A DNA stretch of 64,000 nt from Apostichopus japonicus (taxonomy: Eukaryota > Echinodermata > Holothuroidea > Aspidochirotida > Stichopodidae): the NCBI RefSeq assembly GCF_037975245.1, contig NC_092568.1, forward strand, positions 25,217,501-25,281,500. Direction: 5' to 3'. The position numbers and the translations under genes were made by a program. The first letter of the stretch is position 1. Every line of letters begins with the position of its first letter. A model generated the notes under the pieces. The model was not told the DNA's origin. It searched no databases and worked only from the letters and a program-made list of their open reading frames with translations. Of this stretch, positions 22,631 to 35,900 are shown in pieces.

Positions 22631-25600
22631 TTACAGTTGAGTCTGTCTCTTTGGGTGGGAGGGATACGGCTGCCTCAGCTTGCACCGTTGGTCCATCTCC
22701 CGATAGAGACTAAGCCGATAGATCTCGTAGCGCATGACCACCTTCTCCAAGTCTTGCTTGTAGAGACGAGTCAACATGGCCTGGTAGGCATCCAACTCGT
22801 GGAGTTTGAACAGTTCCCATTTAAGCTTGTGGTCATGTTCGGGGGCAGCAGAGTAGTAGACTTCCAGCCAGTTAGGAATCTCTATGGAGGGAATTAAAGA
22901 ATAAAGAAAGCACAATTATCACATGACATATTTACTTTATATTGATAACTTATGATAACAACAGTAGGTAAACAATGTTAGACATGTAAGTCCACATTTA
23001 TTTTGACATATATAGGCATAAAACTTGACAGTTGTTTCCAGCAATACCATCCCCCACTGCAATCAAAAACACCTGTGGAAAGGTTTTCTGGAATGTGGGC
23101 ACACTCTGCAATGTCCTCTGATTATCATTAAACTAATCAGCATATGTAAATTTTTAACACAACATTTGGACATTTTCACAAATCACTCGAGGCTTAATTG
23201 TATCTTCTCTTCGAGAAAAAGACAACGAACAAAAAAGAAAACGTACATACTATGGTACCCTGTTACACAACATGACTACTCCTAAATGACCCAGTACCCA
23301 AGTCAAAAGTATTGTTTCATGTATGTTGTTCCATGACTCATTACAAACTTTTCATCAGAATCACATCAAAACCTCTCTTAGTTCTAATACCCTCCCATTT
23401 ATCATTCAGTTGTTTTTAGTGTGACCTGCTAACTTGATTCCTTAGTTTATTTGGTCCCTCATCTTTCACTCTCTACACATACTAGACTTTACCTCTATGG
23501 AGGTAGGGATTGGCCGCCACTCTGGTCAATTGTTGCTGTTGAGTCATCCTGCTCTCCTCCGGTATGGGGAGGTTAACATCCTGCTGTGCCGCTGATAAAC
23601 CATGCGGCACTGGAGGAGCTGGATCATATTTGGGTTCCCTTGGCAGATTTGGATGTCCATACTGAGCTGTTTTGGAAATATGGCTGGAAAGAAAAGAAAA
23701 AAGACAGAACATGTTAGTTTATGTATGACGTATTGGCTATCTTATGTTATCATATTATATTGTATGACACATAACTGACCTGCGTGGTCGTTATTTTACA
23801 ACGTTTAATCGGCAACGTGTACAAAGTGCATGTGGGAGAAGCTGGATGGCTTCATAACTTATATACTTTTTATACAATTTGAGTTCATTTTTGGATTACT
23901 TTCATTTCTTGACCAACCATTTCATTTCTTGACCAACCATTTCAGAAGGGAAATTCATGTATTCCTCCTGTGGATGCAAAAAAACCCACCATATTTTGAC
24001 TGACCTGGGCGCAATCCCCAAAACCTGCCAGAGGCCTAGACGACATTGCTGCTATTGCCACCGTCCTTATCCACTCGGCCATAGCACTGGTTAAATTTTC
24101 AGGGGTGCTATTTATTTTCATGCTTTGAGAACTACTCAAGCTAGTATTGACCATAAAGAATGAAAGAGAAAATATCTTTCCAGAGCAAAAAAAACAACAA
24201 AACAAACAAAAACAAGAGTCCCAAGACATCATCTTTGGCACAGAGAATTCACAATATAAACAATCGATTAGATATCAGGTTTGGCAATCCACACAGCAGA
24301 GTTTGGCAATCAGCTTTACATAAACATCAAAATATAATAAAATTGGTATGAAAAACCAACTTACTCAACATAATATGTTCCATGTTCTTTAGATTCTATC
24401 TTCTCCCAGCCAGGGGGAAGACCCTCCTTCTCGAATGGGTGGCTCCAGTGAGTTGTCTTTGTATTATGACTTGTCAACATAAATATGAAAATATGCCTTT
24501 TATCTATCAAGTACAGAGATCATCTCCGGTTCATTTTTAACTAGATAGTAATTGAAGCAACATTGGTGACAATGCTTATACAACAAATGACATTGGCTCA
24601 ACAGGTACCACAAATAACTTGGATTTTACTTTGTAATAAAATTCCTGAACCCAGAATCACTCAAACGTTCAGTTTAACATATAATGATCAGAAGTCATCC
24701 GGTGTACTGATTCCTTGCCATTTTACGAAACATAAAGCAAACCCATCGGGGAAAATTTGGAGAATTGTTCTCTTTTTTTAGGGGTTTACCATTGGACAAC
24801 AAGATCTTACGTTTTGTTTGTCAGAACGGCAAATTTGGTGGTCCAAACAGAATAACAAAGAAAGATCAATATGTACACAGTAGGAGAGATGTGTATGTGT
24901 AGTAAATAGAATGCTAGCTTTGGGCCGGAAAAAATCCCCCTCTGGTTGGATCACAAAGTGATCCTACAAAGTGTACCTACAAAGTGATGGATGGTGAAAT
25001 ACCAATCTATATTTTTGCTCTTTGGGAGCACTAGCCAGTATTCAAGGAAGGCAATATATTTAAACTAAACCTGAGGCCAGTCCTGGAAAGTGATCAATTA
25101 AAGTACACACAAGGTCAAATGGTATACAATTCTATAATGCAGCACATGGACAAAATGGTTAAGGTGCTATCATAGGGCCCAACTTGGACAGCAGTTACAT
25201 AATAATATCAAACCATTGCTTACATTGTCACATGACCTATTAACACACAAACAAACTTACCAGAGAGTTTATAAATTAAATGAAGCTCTGTTTGACATAA
25301 GATTCAAAGGCTTTACAACCATTGTAGTTTTAATATCTTGGTATTTCATGGAAACATGAAGAGAAAACTTAACCGAGCATTGTCCATAAATGAGATACCA
25401 AAAGCTTGTCAAGGTTCGCATTTCACGTGCGACTTACTCTATGTAGTACTTTCGTCCTCTCAGGGTCCAGTCCAACGTCCATCCTACTGGCAGAGGGAGT
25501 TCTTGGGGTGAAGGTAGCCCTACAGAACAAGATAGCAAACACAATATTGGAAAGAAGCATTTGGAAGTCACATGTGTAATTGAAAATGTGACATCTGATA

Positions 25601-27338
25601 CAGAGAACCACATGACCATCGTGTAGGCAAGCAACTTTTAGAGTCAATCCTGTCTTTCATGTTACAAGATGGTTTGTACAAGTGGCATAACTGCTTGTGT
25701 AAACATGATATGCTGTGACACTATGATGTGACACCCACACGTCCAGTAATGCTCAGCAAGGGCTACTGGATAATTTTAAATGGCAGCACTATATGATAAC
25801 TATGTTGCTGCCACAGTAGAAAACCCTTTGGGGACCTGACTGTAAGACAGCAATTCTTTAGTTACTTACCATCTGGTGTAGACACCACACTTGGCATTTG
25901 CACAACAATAGGTGGTGAGGTGGGAGACACCTGTGGGCGGGCGTTGTTATCATTATCTGAAAAGTGAACACAACCCAGAAAAGCCATTAGGGCATTCATT
26001 TTAACCGGTTGCTTAAAACTCTACTTAAGTTCTCTTTTTTGTCCTGTTTTTTATAACCATCAGCTACGATACACAAACAAGATACTAACTTGTAGTTTCT
26101 ACAGACTGCTTGTCAACCCTCATGCATTCCATTTACACAAATGGTTAATAATGAGCAAGATTTGGGCTTTTGATCGAGTGATCGGCAAGAAGAAGAATAT
26201 ATTCACTAGGATTCACTAGGATATTCACTAGGTTAAAAACAGCAAAGGCCACAAATTTGCCCATAAGATCATTTACTACTTTTAATGCATGTCTTTCAGA
26301 TGACTAAGATGAAGTAAGAATTTTTCCCCATCCTTTGCCCCCCCACCAACCCCATCCCCCCTCCCCCCCTTTGATATATTATGCATGCCACTGGCCTAGA
26401 AGGAAATTATTTAATGATTCAAACAAGTAGGATGTCACATGTGCAAGTGGATATAAGCAGAATGGAGTTTAGCTTACATTTCACATCAGTTGACTGTTAT
26501 ACAGTTTACAGAAGTTTTAGCTCACTTTGTTTTTGTTTTGTTTACAACTTAAGAGATTATTTCAAAATTGGTAAACCCTACAATTTCTCAAAGATGAAAT
26601 ACCCACCTTATTTCAGCTAGTCAAGGCACCCACCCCATAACCTGCTGTTTCATTGCTTGTAATGTTAAAAGCTTCATCTACTAGACCATATCGCTGGAAA
26701 ATTACTGTAACAAAGACATTTAACAAAACAATCATACTAACGTGAGTGTGCTGTTACAGACAGAGTAGGGCTGTTCTTCACTCCAGTAGTGTCTCTCAGG
26801 ACATGTCCATTATGGTTGGTTTGTGGCCCTGGTAATTGTCTCGTGACCAGTCCTACTTGTGTTGGTCTAGGTACTGCTTCTGAAGATGTGATAAATCAAA
26901 TAATACATTGAATCTTGTAAACAGTGTTCAATCTAATGTGTGTGTGATGAATGTGCTCGTACAACGTGCGTTGAGATATATGGTCCTGTTTTGATTACTC
27001 GTTCAACATAATTAAATTAGTCACTGATGTCAGATGTAAATCTGGCACAGTTAGTCACATATTTGTTGCCTTTTTCACCCCACCATAAACTAAACTGCAT
27101 TTCAAATGATCACATTAAAATGAGGCATCAAAACGTTCATCATTACAAAAACCAAAACAATCTATGAAAAAATGCTGTAATTTTAACTTTCCTTATTTTT
27201 GAAGTTGGACATTTTAGCAAACAGTACATGTATTAATCAACTCTCATAAGCCTTACCAACTTTCTTTTTGTACTTTCCTGCCTTTCCCTCTGGAAGATGA
27301 CCAGGGTTTTTGTTAGCTTTACCTTGCAATAGAGGCAT
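22631..27338 (-). CDS. SAV1: Salvador homolog 1 (SAV1), Hippo pathway WW/SARAH scaffold, 7 coding exons
   Basis: Exons in transcript order on the minus strand: 27338-27257, 26879-26742, 25956-25870, 25519-25438, 24469-24365, 23683-23493, 22881-22631 (TAA). Phases join to 311 aa (human 383). WW1 spans about W116-P141 (GW..DW..RGRKYYIDHNT..THWSHP). WW2 spans about W151-P176 (GWEKIES..GTYYVDH..TAQYGHP), with Tyr in place of the second Trp, as in vertebrate SAV1. A SARAH domain fills about 229-305 ([32 protein letters not shown]). Salvador binds the kinase Hippo/MST through SARAH and promotes LATS/Warts phosphorylation, restraining YAP. The N-terminal 100 residues are low-complexity and much shorter than in human. 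The start is the first ATG of the exon, 18 nt inside an acceptor at 27356-27357, so 5' UTR exons lie further right. A minus-strand AATAAA occurs 33 nt past the stop (22598-22593). Confidence 0.95.
23903..23945. repeat. Two-copy 22-bp tandem repeat
   Basis: TTCATTTCTTGACCAACCAT occurs twice in direct tandem, in an intron of SAV1. Small and recent, since the copies are identical. Confidence 0.8.
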
Positions 27339-27542
27339 TGTGCATAATCAAAGACCTATGAAACAAAAGAGTCAATAAAATGATTATTAAACAATTATGG
27401 TTAACTTCTTGTGGTATTTTGAAAGATGTTGTAGGCCCATTCAACAGAATTCGAGACAGTGCATACTTTATTTTGATAAACACTGAGGCCCACACAACTG
27501 TATACAACATGAAGACCATATTTACATAGAAACTAACAATGT

Positions 27543-28750
27543 AGTGGGGACCAACCCTTTAAAATTACGGTCGCCATGGTTGCATTGGCGACCACAATTC
27601 TCAGCTGGCGATGAGAATTTCTGGGAAAATAAATGCTAGCCGCCAGCCCTATAATACTGTGGCGATCAGTTTTTCCAACTGAAAATTTCACCAATGCTTT
27701 ACAAAAAACTGAAATGTACTTGCTGACTAAACGCACTTTGCTTATAAAATTAGTATTGAATGGATTTCCCATTCCAAATTTTCGCAAAGTTCAGAGCAAC
27801 AACAATTCCCTAAGACCGCTGTACACACATGTCGTAGTGGTCTACGTACCATACCGTTGTAACATTCATCTAATTCCCATTGACATTGGTCACGGAACAT
27901 AAGTAGTTCATCGACATTCAAACTTGCCCAAGTTCATCGCACCATGGGAACATCCGAACAACACAACAACAACACATTGAACATTTTCCCGCCATCTGGA
28001 CGCCGAGTGTAAATTTTGGTGTCATATGCAAATTATTGTACTGTGCGGTTAAAACTTAACCTATTGCGACACACAAACAATTTGGGAAGCTGTTGTAGCA
28101 GTGACTTTTGTATCAAATGTAAAGTACTGTAAGGTACTATAATTTTTAAAAGACGGTTTTCTTCAGGTGGTAAGGAAAATGGGTGTTTCGGTGAACTGAA
28201 TCTCTTTGTATAGTATTTGGATAATTAAAATGACCATGTACAGTGATGTACATGCAGTTTCTATTTCTCTTTAAGTAAGCTCTACTTAGCATTTTTATCC
28301 TTTGTGGATCTTTATTGGAATAAATACGAAATGTATTGTTTAACGCCAGTATTTAACGGTAAGCATTTCTTAAAATGTTGTACGTCTTTATACGTCTTTA
28401 TACGATTCTGTGCGCGTACACATGTCCAGTTATACGTGAGCGGTACTACGGTATTGTCCCATACATGTGTGTACACACGAGCCTTATGTTGCCACGACTA
28501 TCAAAGCGCGGGAATTAGAACTTAATTATACTATAGTTCAACGTTAGTGTAGTCAGTACTGACAGTAGTACTACTCGATGTTGAGCCTAGGCCTAGTGTT
28601 TTTTGTACTAATATTTAGCATATCAAAGTGGCGATCACATTTTCATTCTGGGCGAGCAGAATTTAGGCAAAATAAACATCTAGTAGCCACAGGATTTTCC
28701 TCCTGGCGACCTCATTCACTGGGGAATTAAAAAAGGTTGGTGGGGACAGT
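27543..28750. mobile_element. Diverged element with inverted GGCGACC-rich termini
   Basis: The left 130 bp (GGGGACCAACCCTTT, then GGTCGCCA..GGCGACC..CTGGCGATGAG) resembles the reverse complement of the right 130 bp (TCCCCACCAACCTTTT, then GGTCGCCAGG..GTGATCGCC). This suggests terminal or subterminal inverted repeats of a 1.2-kb non-autonomous DNA element. Exact ends and a target duplication could not be set. No transposase is seen inside. Confidence 0.35.
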
Positions 28751-30108
28751 TGCAATTTGCTTTACAAAGTACTATAACTAGGCTATAAGCATAACGATGG
28801 GCTTAGGTTACACAGAAGTTGTAAGTTACACCATCCTCCACAGATAACCTTCGGCCTAGGTTAACGCTAAATTAAACGGAATGACACGATGCAATAAGGC
28901 TAATATCAATGCTCTTTTACTAACTACGCCTTCTGTATCACAACATACCATGTATGATTATGAATATGATGTAGGCCTAGGCCTATGACTTAAGTTTGGG
29001 GCCTAAAGAACTTTCAGTTAGACCTCCCATAGGAGTTGGTATGGCTAATGTACCGATTAAGTTAGACAGTGCTTAACGTTAGTTCTTTGGCTACAGTACA
29101 AATACAGCTGGTGGAGATCGTTGAGGTTTTATACTTAGTTCAAACTGGAAATAGGCTAGCTAGGCCTATGCTATAGCCTTTGACTGAGTGGTGATTAAAC
29201 ACAACCAGAAAGAACTATGGTCAATTACCAGCCATCGGTCCAAAGTCAGCCGTTTTTCATCCTAGTGTTCAAGAATTCTTTTAACTTGTAAAGTTGTTTT
29301 GTTGTAAACAACTGGATGTCGAGCAACTTTCTTTCGGATCAAAGGTATTTTACGTTACGTATACAACAAAAAATAGGCGGAAGGAGTCAGTGTACTTTGC
29401 GTGAATGTAATGTAGATTATTCACGATTTATTTATGCAAGCAAAAGTGGAATAGCGCCACTTTATTGACGTAAGCCCACGAACTTTCGGGCTGCACTTTA
29501 CACAGTGCAAAATTTGAACAATCAATGTCATGAAGTTGCAGAATTCGCCGCAAAATTTTAATAAATTAACAGCATGACATCGTTTCTCTGAATCAGATTC
29601 AACCAAATATGAATTTTTATTAATTTTATTGACTTCGTGGCCTTTCATCTGTGTGTTAATTCACTCTAAACACTCATTCAAACAATTAATACAAACATTC
29701 ATTACAACTTGACTTGTATGTGTATGACATTATTTTCAGCAATTTGTCGTTTGGCATTTGCATATAAGCCATAAAAAGTCAATTTGAATTTAGAACAAGT
29801 TTGTAAAGCAACCAACTTTAAACAACGGAATTACGTTTCAATTTAATAAGTACTTTATCAAATATTTACTTTTTTGTAGATGCGTAAAGTTTCACCCGTT
29901 GAACTCCATTGACCCTCTGACCTGAACGTTTACATTAATTGATGCACCGTAAAGTGACAGACTCTCATATCCAACGTGTGATTGTGGGTGTCGGCCATTT
30001 TTTTCACTTTGATACGCCTGTAATGGTCAAAATGTTGTCGTTTTTAGATTATGTGACCTTACGCGGGTTTGTCACCTTCGACCCTATGACATCATTAGTC
30101 ATGTAGGC

Positions 30109-30760
30109 CAAGGGCGGCGGAACCGGGGGGGCACAGGGGGCACGTGCCCCCCCCCCCACTTTTCCTCAGGGGTAAAAATGTGCCCTTTTTCTACATAAAA
30201 ATTGAGGAGTCTCAAGTTAGCAAGAGGCCAGGGAACCAGAATGAACACTCGGGAAGGGCCGTTTCCGGTCATCTGAGGGGTTTGTAAAACCAAAATTTTT
30301 CTTGTACGCTCCGCGCCAACCGATGGTGGCGCTCCGCTCAGATAGTCGTGCATACAACTTTGCAAATCCTGGCTACGCCCCTGACTTTTAATGAATTTAT
30401 GTGGGTCAAACTCAAAGCTATTTCGAATGGAAACAATTTGTTAAGATATTAACAAGAAATAAACTCTAATTCGGAAGATTCCTACATTAGCAACTAGCAT
30501 GATTTCACCTCATTTGTCTCGATGGAAAACTTGTTCCTTGTTTCCCAATTTGCACATTGGATATTGCAGTGCTAGTATGCATATTTTCCTTGAAGGGGGG
30601 GGGGGGCGTTGATGGAGTGATGTGTATACGCAAATAAGATAAGACAATAAGAGTTATAAAGGGTACTAAATATCAGGCTACATCAGTCCAATCGAATTTC
30701 TGCAAAGTGCCCTTTGATGTCGGTGCCCCCCCCAGATTAAAATTGCTTCCGCCGCCCTTG
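30109..30760. mobile_element. hAT-type MITE with exact 8-bp target duplication
   Basis: The left end CAAGGGCGGCGGAA and right end TTCCGCCGCCCTTG are perfect inverted repeats. ATGTAGGC flanks at 30101-30108 and 30761-30768. The body holds long C and G runs and about 100 bp shared with the element at 57716 (30246-30348, compare 58412-58510: GGAAG.GCCGTTTCCGG and GGTGGCGCT.CGCT.AGATAGT). An inward CAGGGGCGTAGCCAGGATTT motif (reverse complement at 30364-30383) looks like another element's terminus. Confidence 0.9.
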
Positions 30761-31877
30761 ATGTAGGCTCTATTTCCCATTTCAAGGCACATATACTAAC
30801 CAAGAATAAAATAGATTGGCCTTACCAATAAATAGTTCGAAGAGACTTTTCTGAGTTTTAACTTTCACCACCTATGGTTAAGTGACTTTTTGCATAGTAA
30901 ATAATGCGTTGTTTAATTGCAGAGTCTGATATGCCACATTTCAGCATGATACATTCTAGCACAGTCATATGCCCACCAAGATTGAAATCAGTGTAGCCTA
31001 CAGGTAAGGAGTAAATTGCGAAAAGCTAGCAGAGTCTGATATCCTTCATGCACTTGGATGATTTCGACCATCATTTCTGTCACTTTTATATGCGCGTAAT
31101 AGCCAATGTTTTGTTTCCCTTAAACATCTCTTCTATGTATTGCTTGGACTTGAGGGTGCTGAAGTTAGGTTTGGGACATTTATATGTCTCGAGAAATATA
31201 TACAGTTCTTCGCCATATGAGTTTCATCAAGTTGGGGGCTATACCCTGAAAACTCTTTTTGAATACATTATAACTAGCACATGCATTTTCCATATAAGAA
31301 ACACAGCATGCATGTCATTTTAATTTAGTTAAGTAGAAGAAAAACAGATAAGGACTAACATTTTTAGTCTCCATCCTGAAACTTCCCTTCATTTAAGAAA
31401 CTACAAACATCTTATGAGGAAACGGCGCGAATTGTTAATGATAATTATCCTATAATTATCCTAAAATTTCCACAGCAATACAACTTTCTTGCAGTGGAAT
31501 TTATTGTATTGTAGCCTTTAAACAATTTTGGAAAATAATGGCGCTCCCTCCTTCATGTACTAAAAAAATTAGGCAATGATTCACGAAACGAAAGGAAAAG
31601 AAGACGATTACACAAAAATTTTGATTTGCCACAAAACGCAAACTGTGTTGAACACATAAGCGGCAATACTGCAGGTACGTTCAATAAAACTTTGATCCAT
31701 TTTATGCATTTGCCTTTTAAGTGTTGAGGTGTTGACGTAGTGATGTGGTACATCATTTTGGTATATCATGTTTGCCACATGAAAACCCTTCTGGCGTTCC
31801 ATATGTTTTGCGCGTTGAAGAATAACCAAATGTGAACGCTACGCAAGCGCCAACTGGTGCTAACTTCGAATTGATCC

Positions 31878-31891
31878 AGGACCATAGCAAC
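31878..31891 (+). promoter_or_regulatory. RFX X-box-like site upstream of the radial-spoke gene
   Basis: AGGACCATAGCAAC matches 12 of 14 positions of the RFX X-box consensus GTNRCCATRGYAAC, including the whole downstream half-site. It lies about 1.06 kb before the RSPH4/6 coding start, in the spacer shared with divergent SAV1. RFX factors drive motile-cilium genes through X-boxes near the promoter. The transcription start is not known, so the distance to it is not either. Confidence 0.4.
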
Positions 31892-32954
31892 GGTGCGATA
31901 TATAGCAACAGCATGATCTGAGCAAAGAGCTTTGCCTCCGTGTTTTGCAACTTTGTGACTGATAATAACTTACCCTACAGTTCCGTGAAAATTTGTCTAC
32001 AAGTTTGTGGAAAAATACGCAGTAGTTTTTTGAATCAAGAAATTGTTATTAGCGTTGAAGGTACCCATTTCTTTCAACTTGGTTAAGCTTCAATTTATAG
32101 CCTAAGAAGTAACGTTAGTTCATACTTTTCGTAAACATATCAACTCTCAATCGAACACGTAAGGCCTAGGCTATAGTACTTAGTAGCCTAACCAACCCTT
32201 ACTTTGATTAAGCAAAATGTTAGCACTCACAGGTCATGGCTAATTACAGGTGCCTTGTGTGGCATCTGGATATTGAGGTGTTAAATATTGTTATTAGAGA
32301 GGGCTATGTTAACCTAAGCCATTCCTAGTCCTAAATCTGTCTAGGGAGTAGGGGATACCTTTCCGCCATAGCCTAGGCTATAGGTTTTGATCTTTAAATC
32401 AACAATCAGAATCAGACTTTTTAATCCACAATCAGCCTAATTTAATTTGATTTATTCAACCACCTATGATATATATTTGAAGACAGTGTATCAACTCTTA
32501 CGAACCTACAATTAAAACTATTCAATCAACCTGTAGCCTAGTTGTACAATTAAGACTGTGTATCAGTTCCCCAATCTTGTCTTAACTACAATTCAGTCTA
32601 TCCAGCGAACAATCACATTTGAAGATGGTTTAACCTATCCTTCTACAAAATTCAAAGAAAGTTTCACCGATATATTCCTGTACACCACGGTAAAATCCAT
32701 TCCTAAAGTGTACCTTTCCATCATAGGTTTCGAGCCTTTCCGCTATGGCGGTATGTATATACCAATGGCGGAACAACACTAGGCCTAGATCCCTGCTGAA
32801 ATGATACTGACAGACAACAGTAGGCCTAGCCTAACTAAATATCTGTGTATAATTGTCAAAATGTATAGGCCTAGGCATAATTGCACTCTGTATGGAAGTA
32901 ATCCTATGCTGCTAATTGGTTGTGTATATGTTTTTTACAGCGTTCGAAGAGACA

Positions 32955-35900
32955 ATGTCAACTGAAGAAGAGCCTCCTGTCTCATCACCTTCAGCAGCTG
33001 CAGAGAACAAGGAAAATGAAGCAGGGACCCCAAAGCTTGAAACGCCAAAAATTCCAACCCCTGCAGGAACCCCTCAGAACAATGGAATTTCATCTCCAAT
33101 AAGTCTTAACATGGCACCAAAGGAGCAAGACTTCCTTAATGCAAAGGCTTTTCTTCTAAAATCCAGTATCAAGTCAAACCTTAATTTGTAAGTATACTAG
33201 CTATCTAAAGGAGTGTCTCTGGATTTTGTTTGCTGGTTTAAAATTACTAGGGTAGGCCATAGAAAGTTGAACTAGATGGAACATGTCATTAGCAACAGTG
33301 AATGTTTAAATTAGGAATCATACTTAGATTGATAACAAGGCTTGATGCATTTATCAGGAGAATATTTTTCTGTTAACTCTGTTGATATTTGCTAATCTGT
33401 TCTGTACTTCTACGCATTATTACAGTCTTGTATATTTAGGTTTAACTAACACTTGTCATTTATAACTTCTTTACTTCAGATATGACCATCTTAGCCGTGT
33501 TCTCACAAAGGTATTGAATGAAAGGCCAGAAAATGTTGTTGGTGAGTTTAATTGTACATTTGTATTGCAAAAACTAACTAGATCTCTGAATGAATGTTAA
33601 GTCCTGGTTTGGTGTATATACTGAGGGTGAATAATAATATATCATCATAGATCAATATTTTTTACTGCCTAATATGTTTTCATTTGTGACATAATCCCCT
33701 TTCATCTTTAAACTTTGGAGCATCATGTCTGTCTGTTTGTTGAGCAATTCATGATACACTGGAATTTTGATTGACTCTGAAACCAGAAATAAAATATCTT
33801 TTAAATATTTCTGAAAACCAAGAAATGTTCTGCTATTTCATCCAGTCAGTTCCAACTTCCAACTTAATTTTCTGTATATTTGTTACACTGTGGACAAGTA
33901 AATTTGTATGTCAAATGGGAAGCTGTTCAAATGTACCATGCACTTTTTAATTATATTTCTGTTTTGCTTGAATGTTACGTAATGCCCTGTTTGTAACTAT
34001 TAGCATGTTACCTATATTTAGATGTATTTGAAGACATCAGTAAGGACGTTAAGAGGTCAAAGTTCACATCACAGGCAGACACAATTCTCGATAAAGTTGA
34101 TCGATCAACAGAGGTCATCCTAGCAGAAGTACAGAAACCACTGTTTGAGGTAAGTAACCACTTACTGTTATTCAAAGCATATGTCTAGTGCTTTAAGTGT
34201 ACAATTTGAGCATATAGGCTTCCTTCATTCTTATTAACCCTGGACCCTGCTTTATGTTGTCTGTTAATTATCAATGAATACTTTAGTGACCTTTTTCTCT
34301 CTGTGTGTCTGGGGAAAATTTGATGTTACAATTTTGTGCAGCAGTTGTGAATTTTGCTGAAAACCGTGAAATTGTAAAACAATTTAGGATCTGTATACAA
34401 GAAATGATGTTTATTGGTTCAATTTGACCATCATGTCTTAGCTCTTTGCCATGTGATGCCATATAAATTTTCCCTGTGTGTACCTCAACATTGCTATCCA
34501 AGTTATAGTTTACCATAGTATGAGAATGATCAAATCTCTGCTGTCATGACACCTACAGAAAAACCAAGAAGAAGCAGAACATGAAGGAGGGGAAGATGAG
34601 GTAGAAACGCCACTCCCAAACCTACCGGAACTTATGTTTTACTTTGAACAAGCAGGAGTAAGTATCGCTCTAAACCATTACAACTATCCCTTTAATTCTG
34701 GTGTAACTGTTAGTTATATTACAGTATGTTAGCTAGAATTGGTAACGGTGGGCACAAAGTACAAAGATTTTCCAAAGCAATACAACCGTTTTGTCAAATA
34801 TCTGACCAGACCCACTGTTTATCTTCTGGCCTCAAATTGTTCTTGAGTGCCAAAACTCTTAGATTCCCAGTAGCTTGTGATCCTCAAATTTTACATATCA
34901 ATCAGTGAAATATACTTGCACTGCTCGGGTCAAACTTTGACCACATGTGACCACTTTTGTTCCCTCTAACATATTTATCCTAGATGCCAGACATATTAAT
35001 ACTCATGCTGGTCGAGGTCAAAGGTAACACTGAATAGTAATTTGGTCCCATTTCTTTTCTTCAGATCGGTATGAGCCGAGAGGAGATGATGCGGATCTTC
35101 CTGGCTCTCAAACAGTTGGTAGACAACTACCCTCTACAGACCTGTCGATTCTGGGGCAAAATTTACGGAACAGAGCTAAACTATATCGTAGCTGAAGTAG
35201 AGTATCGAGAGGGAGAAGAAGAAGAGGAGGAGGAGGAAGAGGTAAGGCTGGAGTCAGATACAGACTGTAATTATGTTGGTCAATAGTAATAGGGGGGTAT
35301 AGCAAGGAATTGTACATGCATACAGGACAGATGTTGTCCTTGTCTCAATGGCCAACTTTTTGGTACTTTCTTTTTAATTTGATAAATACTTTGCACAAAG
35401 TTGGGGGGTAAAAATGGCGTAGTCTTTTATGTCATGAGCACAGTATGACTTCAAAGGAAGCTTTATGCTAGTATCAGTAATATTTCCTGAATTTTTTAAG
35501 GTACCTAATTGTTCATCATTATCCATGACATGTATAATTTATCTTAGGTTTTGCAAAACACTGATACAGTTGTGATGTTCTTAAGTTCAGTGTTGTTTTA
35601 CATTAGACCACGTACTTACGTCATTTGCAAGAGCACCTCAAACAAGTATCTTGTTTTTTTCCAGAGAGTTGTGGTAGCATCGTGGTGAACTTTGACATGA
35701 TCCTCATTGCTATGTGAATGCCATTCTAGTACTCATTACTTACTATTTCCTGAATTTTTAATGGTACCAAATCATTATCCATGGCATATATAATTTGTCT
35801 TAGGTTTTGCAATACATTGATCTTTTTTCCAGAGTTTCGTGGTAGAATCATGGTGAACTTTGACATGATCCTCATGTGAATGCCATTCATGTATGCAATA

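Larger units (their letters stand above)
27356..32940. other. Head-to-head spacer between SAV1 and the radial-spoke gene
   Basis: It should hold the untranslated first exons and promoters of both divergent genes; acceptors before both coding starts show such exons exist. I could not place them. Contents seen: a diverged inverted-repeat element at about 27543-28750, unique DNA with several AGGCCTAGGC-type palindromes, a hAT-type element at 30109-30760, and an X-box-like site at 31878. Open frames within have no recognisable domain. Confidence 0.5.
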
